Source of the DNA: JBBDJB01 sp040880125
GTDB lineage: Bacteria > Planctomycetota > Planctomycetia > Pirellulales > JBBDJB01
Reading direction: 5' to 3'
DNA length: 23,951 nucleotides
Assembly (NCBI GenBank): GCA_040880125.1
Contig: JBBDJB010000027.1
Span: 1 to 23,951, forward strand
A program made the position numbers and the translations under genes. Within the stretch, counting starts at the first letter, position 1, and every line of letters begins with the position of its first letter. Below, one piece after another: positions 15,460 through 21,722 of this stretch. The notes under the pieces were generated by a model, which was given only the letters and a program-made list of their open reading frames with translations, made no database searches and was not told where the DNA came from.

Positions 15460-16491
15460 ATGATCGACAACCACGACGAAATCGACCTCCAGGAGGAAGA
15501 CCGCGATCTCCGCCCGCAGCGGCTGGATGAGATGATCGGCCAGCGCGCGGTCTGCGAGCGGCTGCGGATCGCCGTGGACGCGGCCAACATCCGCCGCGAG
15601 TCGCTGGGGCACATCCTGCTCGATGGGCCGCCCGGCTTGGGCAAGACCACTTTCGCCACCTGCATCCCGCGCGAGCTGGGCGTGCCGGTGCAGATCGCCA
15701 GCGGCGCGACGCTCGCCGCCCCGAAGGACCTGCTGCCATACCTGACCAACGCCGAAGAAGGCTCGGTGTTGTTCATCGACGAGATCCATCGCCTGTCCCA
15801 CGCGGTCGAGGAGTTCATGTACCCGGCGATGGAGGACTTCCGCGTCGACATCACGCTTGGCGAAGGCCTCAACGCCCGCACGGTGAACATGAACTTGCGT
15901 CCGTTCACGCTGATCGGCGCCACCACGCGGACCGGGCTGCTCTCGGCGCCACTGCGCGACCGCTTCCAGATCCGCGAGCATCTTGATTTTTACACGCTGG
16001 AGGAGCTGACTCAGATTGTGCGCCGCAGCGCCGGAAAGTTCCGCGTGAAGATCGAAGACGGCGCGGCCGAAATCATCGCCAAGCGCAGCCGCAGCACGCC
16101 GCGGATCGCCAATAACCGCCTCCGCTGGGTGCGCGACTACGTCACCAGCCGGGCCGACGGCGAGATCACACTCGCCCTGGCGTGCGACGCTCTGAAGATG
16201 CTCGGCGTCGACGAGCGCGGGCTCGACGGCCAGGACCGTAAGTATATGGAGACGCTACTGCGGGTGTTTCGCGGCGGGCCGGCCGGCGTCGAAGCGATCG
16301 CCCACACGATGAACACTTCGCTCGACACGTTGTCTGACGAAGTCGAGCCTTTTCTGCTGCGCAGCGAGCTGGTCGTCCGCACGCCCCGTGGTCGCAAGCT
16401 CACCGCCGCCGGTTTCCAGCATTTGGGCGTGGCCGCGCCGGAGGACGTCGGCGACCTGGAAATCCATCCCCAGGGGCGGCTTTTCGACTGA
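15460..16491 (+). CDS. ruvB: Holliday junction branch migration ATPase RuvB
   Basis: RuvB is the AAA+ ring motor that drives branch migration with RuvA. This 343-residue protein has Walker A GPPGLGKTT (56-64), Walker B LFIDEIH (Asp107, Glu108), sensor 1 IGATTRTGLL (152-161), a probable arginine finger in APLRDRF (Arg166), and sensor 2 in STPRIANNRLRWVRDY. The last reads RIANNRLRW where most RuvB have RIANRLLRR, a small variation. The C-terminal winged-helix domain ends with LTAAGFQHLG. ATG 15460 gives the expected N-terminus. The gene lies about 2.6 kb from ruvA instead of beside it, and 54 bp after a palindromic repeat. Confidence 0.96.
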   Translation: MIDNHDEIDLQEEDRDLRPQRLDEMIGQRAVCERLRIAVDAANIRRESLGHILLDGPPGLGKTTFATCIPRELGVPVQIASGATLAAPKDLLPYLTNAEEGSVLFIDEIHRLSHAVEEFMYPAMEDFRVDITLGEGLNARTVNMNLRPFTLIGATTRTGLLSAPLRDRFQIREHLDFYTLEELTQIVRRSAGKFRVKIEDGAAEIIAKRSRSTPRIANNRLRWVRDYVTSRADGEITLALACDALKMLGVDERGLDGQDRKYMETLLRVFRGGPAGVEAIAHTMNTSLDTLSDEVEPFLLRSELVVRTPRGRKLTAAGFQHLGVAAPEDVGDLEIHPQGRLFD

Positions 16492-16624
16492 GATATTCCG
16501 CCGCCCGAGCCACAACTTTGTCTGCCGCCGCCAGTGGGCATACGATTCATTGAAGAGTAAATGTGAGCCCGGCGGCAGTTCCTCGTGGCCAGCTCGCCGC
16601 GCAACACCCGGAGCAACCCCGACC

Positions 16625-17113
16625 ATGGAAGACCCTAGCGTGCTGTTGCATGTGAGCGGCGAAGTCGAGCAGCCGCTCGCGCTCACTTTCGGAGATCTGT
16701 CGGAAATCGACGCGGCCCAGCAAATTGGCGACGTCAGCCAGATGGATTCCCAGCGCGAAGGGGGCGCGGTGACGCTGGCCGGCATTCTCGCCATGGCCAA
16801 GGTGCGGGAGACGGCCTCCTACATCACGCTGCACGCGTCGACCGATGACTTCCACGCCAGCATTCCGCTGGATGCCGTACGTGAGCATGCCATCTTGATC
16901 TACCGTATGGCCGAAGCCGAACTGCCCAAGGAAATGGGCGGTCCGGTGCGGTTCTACATTCGCGACTTCGCCGATTGCCACACCCAGGAAATCGACGAAT
17001 GCGCCAACGTCAAGCACGTGGACCACATCGAAATCACGCTTGAAAAGGGCCACGACAATCGCCCGACCGACGAAGAGGAGCACGCCGACCTGCATCGCAA
17101 GCAGGGCGAGTAG
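16625..17113 (+). CDS. Small sulfite-oxidase-fold (molybdopterin-binding-like) protein
   Basis: This 162-residue protein resembles a stand-alone oxidoreductase molybdopterin-binding domain. Recognisable parts are the opening LHVSGEVEQPLALTFGDLSEI, the VTLAGILAMAKV segment, LPLDA-like IPLDAVREHAILIYRM, and GGPVRFYIRDFADCH followed by ANVKHVDHIEI. Full enzymes of this fold use a cysteine in an Arg-x-Cys region to bind molybdenum. The two cysteines here (in DFADCH and DECANV) lie after the GGPVR motif, not at that place, so catalysis is doubtful. No signal peptide is seen. ATG 16625 is chosen over longer frames because the domain begins directly after it. A His/Glu/Asp-rich tail ends the protein. 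Its stop codon overlaps the next repeat. Confidence 0.75.
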   Translation: MEDPSVLLHVSGEVEQPLALTFGDLSEIDAAQQIGDVSQMDSQREGGAVTLAGILAMAKVRETASYITLHASTDDFHASIPLDAVREHAILIYRMAEAELPKEMGGPVRFYIRDFADCHTQEIDECANVKHVDHIEITLEKGHDNRPTDEEEHADLHRKQGE

Positions 17114-17162
17114 CTGAATTCACCAGAACTCAGCCGGTGGCACAGGCATTCCTGTCTGTGCC
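17112..17162. repeat. Composite two-hairpin intergenic repeat
   Basis: AGCTGAATTC (17112-17121) pairs with GAACTCAGC (17126-17134) with one mismatch around ACCA. Four bases later GGCACAGGCA (17139-17148) pairs with TGTCTGTGCC (17153-17162) as a 10-bp stem with one wobble and a TTCC loop. It begins inside the stop codon of the preceding gene. The same composite is at 9122-9176. Confidence 0.88.
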
Positions 17163-17263
17163 GTATTGCGAGCACGCGCAACAACGCGAAGGAGAAGCGA
17201 ATCCATCTGTGAAAAGTCAAGACGCCTCTGCAGCGGCGCCTCGACAACGAACGGTTCAAATGA

Positions 17264-17617
17264 CTACTCGGCCGGCGTGATGGTCAGTTCGCCCACCTTG
17301 CTTCCATGGTTGTCGGACAGTTCGTCGCCTTGCAGCGAATAGGTCTGGCTTTGACCGTCCGGCGAAACCAGTTCGACCATGCCGAACCATTGCTTGAGCT
17401 TTTCGACTCCACCTCCGGCTGCGAAGCCTGTGCCTCCGATTGCCAGGCATGCGACCAGTGCCAAGGCTGCACGCCTCCGCGTGGTGGCCTTCGATTGCCT
17501 TTCTACCAATGCAGTCATCATTCGTTCCTCCAGATCAGACCGAGGGGCTTCCCGTTCACGCGAGCGGGATTTCAAAAGCCCAAACACTTGCACTAAGGGA
17601 TCAATGTTTTCAGTCAT
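17264..17617 (-). CDS. Small single-pass membrane protein, putative anti-sigma factor
   Basis: This 117-residue protein has a charged N-terminal helix region (1-47), one membrane helix (about 49-66, core ALALVACLAIGGTGFAA) and a short outer domain of about 50 residues ending LTITPAE. Its ATG (17617) overlaps the sigma-factor stop by 8 nt in ATGACTGA, so the two are translationally coupled. That context is typical of anti-sigma factors. It lacks the HxxxCxxC zinc motif of the common anti-sigma domain, so the assignment rests on context, topology and size only. Confidence 0.7.
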   Translation of the reverse strand: MTENIDPLVQVFGLLKSRSREREAPRSDLEERMMTALVERQSKATTRRRAALALVACLAIGGTGFAAGGGVEKLKQWFGMVELVSPDGQSQTYSLQGDELSDNHGSKVGELTITPAE

Positions 17618-18197
17618 TGAGGTATCCTTTCGCAGAGAGCCGCACTCGCATCAGCTTGCGCCCGCGAGACAGGCGAGACTTGACAGTTCCCATCGGCTTG
17701 CTCAACACTTGGGCGATTTCTGCAAGCGACAGATCCTCGACATAATACAGATGAAGCACTTCCTGGAACCGCGACGGGAGAGACAACAGGACCAAGCTTA
17801 CGAGCTCGGAATCCAGCCGCGGCCGATTCTCTAACGTGGCGGAGTCGGCCGGCTCGCCAATCTCGTCGAGTTGGCGCTTCGCCCAGCGCCGCCGGCGGCG
17901 GGCCCACCGGCTGATCTGCGTTGTGGCCAATCGATATAACCAACTGCGGAACGGCACACCGCGATTACGGTAAGCAGGAAGGTAACGGACCATTGCCAGG
18001 AATACTTCTGCAATCACGTCCTCTGAATGGTGAGGATCCCGAATGCGTCGCCGAACATAGCCGGCAATCGCCGCGTAGTGCTGCCGATAAAGTTCGGCCA
18101 TTGCGGCCGGCTCGGTTTTGGCGCGCTCGACGAGAGCGAATTCATCCTCACGAGCGGCAATCGGCAACTCCCCCACCGAGAAAGCACATGACTCCAT
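17610..18197 (-). CDS. ECF-family RNA polymerase sigma factor
   Basis: This 195-residue sigma70-family ECF factor directs RNA polymerase to a dedicated set of promoters. Region 2 spans about 34-100 (ELYRQHYAAIAGYVRRRI, then SEDVIAEVFLAMVRYLP, then FRSWLYRLATTQISRWAR). Region 4 spans about 143-188 and contains LPSRFQEVLHLYYVEDLSLAEIA and the recognition helix MGTVKSRLSRGRKLM. Regions 1.1 and 3 are absent, as expected. The frame is open to 18374, but ATG 18197 has GGGAG/AGG upstream and gives a normal ECF length. The coupled downstream gene may encode its regulator. A GGAACC (18269 to 18264, minus strand) lies 66 nt upstream; I see no convincing partner -10, so autoregulation is only a guess. 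Confidence 0.93.
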   Translation of the reverse strand: MESCAFSVGELPIAAREDEFALVERAKTEPAAMAELYRQHYAAIAGYVRRRIRDPHHSEDVIAEVFLAMVRYLPAYRNRGVPFRSWLYRLATTQISRWARRRRRWAKRQLDEIGEPADSATLENRPRLDSELVSLVLLSLPSRFQEVLHLYYVEDLSLAEIAQVLSKPMGTVKSRLSRGRKLMRVRLSAKGYLND

Positions 18198-18283
18198 TTG
18201 ACCTGCTCCCTTGGTCCGCCCAGCGTCTGCAATACCTTCGTTTAAGCCATCCGGTGTGCGTTTGGTTCCGGAAATCCTCCGCG

Positions 18284-18982
18284 ATGGTGGAATTACTGAG
18301 CTTGTGCCTATCGTACCACGGCGTCGCGACTCTCGTCGCCGCGGTCGCGCTCTCGCTGGCCTCCACCACCGCATGGGCCGAAGTTCCTGAAGAACATCGC
18401 CGCTGGCTGCCCGCCATAGAAGCCTTCGAGGCGCAGGACAAGGAGTCTCCGCCGCCGCGCGAGGGCGTGCTGTTCATCGGTAGTTCGAGCATCGTCGGCT
18501 GGGACGTTGCCCGCTGGTTTCCCGACCTACCGGCGATCAACCGGGGCTTTGGGGGATCGCAGTTTGCCGACTCGGTCTATTTCGCCGACCGTATCCTGCT
18601 GCCGTATCGGCCGAAGACAGTCGTGCTGTACGCCGGCGATAACGACATCGCCGCGGGCAAGCCGCCCGAGCAAGTTCATGATGACTTCGTCGAGTTCACC
18701 AACGCCGTCCACGAGACGTTGCCGCAGGCGCGGATCGTATTCGTGGCGATCAAGCCGAGCCTCAGCCGCTGGAATCTGGTCGAGAAGATGCGCGACGCCA
18801 ATCGCCGCATCCATACGACGACCGAAAAGGACGACCGGCTGGTGTTCCTCGACATCGACCGACCGATGATCGGCGCGGACGGCCGGCCGCGACCGGAGCT
18901 TTTTAAAGACGACGGCCTACATCTGAATGAACAGGGCTACGAGCTGTGGTCGACGCTGCTGCGGCCGCATCTGGTGGAGTGA
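18284..18982 (+). CDS. Secreted SGNH/GDSL-type hydrolase
   Basis: This 232-residue esterase/lipase-like protein starts with a signal peptide (1-32, ending TTAWA before EVPEE). All four SGNH blocks are visible: FIGSSSIVGW with nucleophile Ser68, the glycine of NRGFGGSQ, Asn120 in YAGDNDI, and Asp210/His213 in DDGLHLNEQGY. Such enzymes hydrolyse esters, often acetyl groups on glycans; substrate unknown. It should act in the periplasm or outside. The frame extends upstream to 17921 across the sigma gene, but ATG 18284 gives the signal peptide. Its start is 86 bp from the divergent sigma gene, so shared regulation is possible. Confidence 0.9.
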   Translation: MVELLSLCLSYHGVATLVAAVALSLASTTAWAEVPEEHRRWLPAIEAFEAQDKESPPPREGVLFIGSSSIVGWDVARWFPDLPAINRGFGGSQFADSVYFADRILLPYRPKTVVLYAGDNDIAAGKPPEQVHDDFVEFTNAVHETLPQARIVFVAIKPSLSRWNLVEKMRDANRRIHTTTEKDDRLVFLDIDRPMIGADGRPRPELFKDDGLHLNEQGYELWSTLLRPHLVE

Positions 18983-18989
18983 AAGAGAA

Positions 18990-19116
18990 GTAGGGTTCGC
19001 TGTGCAGCCCACCGCCCAAGTGAATGCGACAGGACGCGGCGACGTCGCTCCCCAATACGCAACAACCACAATTTGAATCGCCGAGAGATGCAGATGGTCC
19101 GCACAGCGGACCCTAC
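18990..19116. repeat. Possible small MITE-like element with 21-bp inverted ends
   Basis: GTAGGGTTCGCTGTGCAGCCC (18990-19010; positions given as landmarks) matches the reverse complement of 19096-19116 at 18 of 21 bases. The right end itself contains a perfect GGTCCGC-ACA-GCGGACC hairpin (19096-19112). The 85-bp interior has no open frame of note. A GCGAATTCAGCTA remnant of another repeat lies at 19123-19135. Confidence 0.6.
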
Positions 19117-19162
19117 TTGCTTGCGAATTCAGCTAAGAATACTGACAACCTGCTGGAGAGCG

Positions 19163-19870
19163 ATGAACGACTGTGCACACTGGCGACCGCCTTCGCAGCC
19201 GCTGCGGGGGGTGGTCTTCGATCTCGACGGGCTGATGTTCAACACGGAGGAGCTGTACGAGCAGGTCGGCGGTGAAATTCTCCGCCGCCGCGGCAAGATC
19301 TTCACCGACGAACTGCTGCACCAGATGATGGGCCGCCAGTCACCCGTGGCGCTGGGGTTGATGATCGAATACCACGGCCTGAGCGACACCGTCGAAATCC
19401 TGGCCCAGGAGTCGGAGGTCGTCTTTCGCGAAGTCCTCGACACGCAGTTGGCCACCATGCCGGGTCTGCTGGAGTTGCTGGACCAGTTGGAAGCAGCCGA
19501 GATTCCCAAAGCGATCGCCACCAGCAGCGGCCGCTCCTTTGCCCATAACGTGCTGGGGCGATTCGAGCTGTCCGAGCGGTTCGCCTTCATCCTCACCGCC
19601 GAGGACATCGCGCATGGCAAACCCCGGCCGGACATCTATCAGCAGGCCGCCGCGCGGCTGAATCTCGAGCCTCCACAAATCCTGGTGCTGGAAGACAGCG
19701 CCAACGGCTGCCGGGCGGGCGTGGCGGCCGGAGCTTACACAGTTGCGGTCCCGGCCGGCCGCAGCCGAGCCCACTCGTTCGACGGTTGCGCGATGGTTGC
19801 CACCAGCCTGGCCGACCCGCGGATCTATCAAGCGCTGGGGCTGCCGCGGAATGTCGACACGGACCGATAG
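19163..19870 (+). CDS. HAD-superfamily phosphatase, beta-phosphoglucomutase-like
   Basis: This 235-residue HAD hydrolase has motif I FDLDGLMFNTE with nucleophile Asp20 and acid Asp22, motif II in IATSSG, motif III Lys153 in HGKPRPDIY, and motif IV LEDSANGCRAG (Glu177, Asp178). The helical cap between about residues 32 and 95 marks the beta-phosphoglucomutase/phosphoglycolate-phosphatase type. The substrate is probably a small sugar phosphate, but this cannot be decided here. ATG 19163 has GGAG 4 nt upstream; the frame continues to 19073 without a better start. The N-terminal 15 residues (HWRPPSQPL) precede the core. Confidence 0.92.
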   Translation: MNDCAHWRPPSQPLRGVVFDLDGLMFNTEELYEQVGGEILRRRGKIFTDELLHQMMGRQSPVALGLMIEYHGLSDTVEILAQESEVVFREVLDTQLATMPGLLELLDQLEAAEIPKAIATSSGRSFAHNVLGRFELSERFAFILTAEDIAHGKPRPDIYQQAAARLNLEPPQILVLEDSANGCRAGVAAGAYTVAVPAGRSRAHSFDGCAMVATSLADPRIYQALGLPRNVDTDR

Positions 19871-19940
19871 CAATGCCGGCCGTGCCAGCAAAGAGCGCAG
19901 TGTCCGTCGTTGCGATCCTCGTTTGGACCGGCAAATGCCC

Positions 19941-19969
19941 TTGGAGCAGCGGCGGTGGCCTGCTATAAG
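19941..19969 (+). promoter_or_regulatory. Possible promoter of the lipoprotein gene
   Basis: TTGGAG (19941-19946) and TATAAG (19964-19969) are 17 nt apart. The -35 half is weak, the -10 half matches five of six. Start of transcription would be near 19976, about 65 nt before the ATG. Confidence 0.4.
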
Positions 19970-20024
19970 GCTCGCCTTCTCCTCCCGGACGCCAATCACG
20001 GCGCCGGCATCCTAGCGTACGCGA

Positions 20025-20040
20025 AAGAGAGGGATCTCTT
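20025..20040 (+). promoter_or_regulatory. Ribosome-binding site within a hairpin
   Basis: AAGAGA (20025-20030) and TCTCTT (20035-20040) are perfect arms around GGGA, ending at the base before ATG 20041. The purine-rich Shine-Dalgarno stretch GAGAGGGA is thus in the 5' arm and loop. Confidence 0.5.
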
Positions 20041-20280
20041 ATGGTGCGGGCGATTCTCTCCTGGGCAGGCGTGGTGGCTGCCACTGCACTTTCCGGTTGT
20101 GCCATGTGCGAAGACTGCACGGATCACGGTCCGCCGGTCATCATGCACGGCGGCCACTACCCCAGCGGCGGCCGCATGGCATCGACGCTAACCGAGGGTG
20201 CAGCTCTCGACGAAGCCGTCGTCGAGGAGTCGCAGGTCGACGACTACTACGGGGAAGAAGTGCCCGCCGAATTCGAGTAG
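20041..20280 (+). CDS. Small lipoprotein
   Basis: This 79-residue protein has a short lipoprotein signal: Met-Val-Arg, a hydrophobic core (SWAGVVAATA) and a lipobox LSGC with Cys20 as the lipidated residue. The mature part is short, has two further cysteines (Cys23, Cys26) and His residues near its start, and ends in an acidic Asp/Glu/Tyr-rich tail (DDYYGEEVPAEFE). No family is recognised. Asp is absent at +2, so sorting to the outer membrane is plausible. A strong hairpin terminator follows at 20334-20377. Confidence 0.75.
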   Translation: MVRAILSWAGVVAATALSGCAMCEDCTDHGPPVIMHGGHYPSGGRMASTLTEGAALDEAVVEESQVDDYYGEEVPAEFE

Positions 20281-20333
20281 CCATACCCCGTCAAAGCCAA
20301 CTTGGGGGCTGGCTCGCGCTCGCCCGCCTCGAT

Positions 20334-20377
20334 CCGCGTTGTGGCAGCGTCCCTGTGCCACTGCGGGCATTTTTATT
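20334..20377 (+). terminator. Intrinsic terminator after the lipoprotein gene
   Basis: GTGGCA (20341-20346) pairs with TGCCAC (20356-20361). A lower stem CCGC/GCGG (20334-20337, 20363-20366) extends it, and ATTTTTATTT follows from 20369. It lies between convergent genes. Confidence 0.6.
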
Positions 20378-20404
20378 TGCCACGCCACGCCCTGAGGCGA
20401 CGAA

Positions 20405-21559
20405 TCAGCGGGGCGTCTGCAACGCCCGCTTCGAATACCGCCGATTGAAGATCGCCGGATCGAACGAGTCGCGAGGCACGAAGCGCTGTGCCGCGCCCTG
20501 GGGAGTGTCTTCCGTCGCCGCCTCCGGGTGCTGAGATTGATCGACGCTGCCTGGCAGCGCCTGTTCGAAATCCGCCGGTGTCACGCTCGGCGTCTGCGGG
20601 CCGCGAGGCTGCGAAGCGTCGGCAACGCCCGTCGCGGGCGCATTGGGCACCGTCTGCAAAAGCGGACTGGCGGTTGCCACCGAATCGGGCATCGGGTCGA
20701 CTGGCCGCTGCGACACGAGATGAACCCAGTCCACCATGTGCAGGAATTGATCCCGCTCGTGCTGGGCGAACACCGGCTCCTTCAAGGAGCCGTGCGGCTG
20801 ACCGGGCAGTTTCAACAGCGGGCTGGCCGCCGGCTGCTCGCGATCAACCATTTTCAGCACTGCGTGAAGGTTCCGCTGGCTGAGCCGCCGGCTGTAAACT
20901 CGGTCGGCGGGGATCCGCTCCAGGCGGAACTCGCTCTCCGCGCCGGGGCCGTGGCAGCCGGCCGTGGCACACCGGTTCACCAACAGCGGCTGAATGCGGC
21001 CGGTGAAATCCGCCATCGCCGCCGAGGGAAGTTCCCGAACCATCTCATCGAGCATTTTTCGGCTGAGCGTTTCCGCCGGCAAGCGCGACGCGACGATCTG
21101 CGGCGGATCAGCCGGTTCAGCGACCGCGTTCCGCAGGCGACGTTCCAAAAGTCCGACGCGGAGGTTCATCGGATCCAACTGCCGGGCGTGGAGGATCTGC
21201 TCACCGGCGTAGCCGTAAAGTCGCTCGCGCAGGCACCACTCGGCCAGTTCCAAGTGGCCGTCGATACGGCCGAGCGGCAGACCTTCGCTCTTGATGCGGT
21301 AGACCTCGTCCAGGCTGCTGCAGACGGCGTCAACCTGCCAGCTTCGCAGCCGGATCTCTCCGTCGGGCACGACGACGAAGTAGTAGTCGCCCGCCTTGCT
21401 GATCTTGCCGCGCAACACGTTTTGATTGCGCAGCAGCACCACGCCCTCTTGCGGCGCAAGAAGTGGCTCTTCCTGGCTGCGGGCCGGGCCGGCGAGACCG
21501 ACACTCAGCGCTGCGAGGACCAGGGCCGCCAGAGATCGGGGCACAATCGCGCGGAACAT
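20405..21559 (-). CDS. Secreted cytochrome-c-like protein with CX4CH motif
   Basis: This 384-residue protein begins with a signal peptide (about 1-29, GLAGPARS before QEEP). A beta-rich region (VVLLRNQNVLRGKISKAGDYYFV) follows, then helices, then the motif CATAGCH (Cys197, Cys202, His203) in a context IQPLLVNRCATAGCHGPGAES like that of planctomycete cytochrome-c domains. The spacing is CX4CH, not the usual CX2CH; covalent haem at CX4CH sites is known but uncommon. The C-terminal third is Pro/Gln/Ser-rich and probably disordered, ending in a basic stretch. ATG 21559 is chosen because it starts the signal peptide; the frame extends to 21634. Role unknown, possibly redox or structural. Confidence 0.8.
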   Translation of the reverse strand: MFRAIVPRSLAALVLAALSVGLAGPARSQEEPLLAPQEGVVLLRNQNVLRGKISKAGDYYFVVVPDGEIRLRSWQVDAVCSSLDEVYRIKSEGLPLGRIDGHLELAEWCLRERLYGYAGEQILHARQLDPMNLRVGLLERRLRNAVAEPADPPQIVASRLPAETLSRKMLDEMVRELPSAAMADFTGRIQPLLVNRCATAGCHGPGAESEFRLERIPADRVYSRRLSQRNLHAVLKMVDREQPAASPLLKLPGQPHGSLKEPVFAQHERDQFLHMVDWVHLVSQRPVDPMPDSVATASPLLQTVPNAPATGVADASQPRGPQTPSVTPADFEQALPGSVDQSQHPEAATEDTPQGAAQRFVPRDSFDPAIFNRRYSKRALQTPR

Positions 21560-21722
21560 GGCCGGGCAAGGGTAGGGATCCCGCCGAAACGCGTCAAGAG
21601 AAGTACGTCGTGGTCGCGGACACCAAGACACCAAGCGGTGCCGGTAGGTACTGGACGGTTTCGATTCCAGCTACCAGAAGGGGCTGAATTTTTGTAAGTC
21701 CCGCTACGAAGAGAGCGACCGA

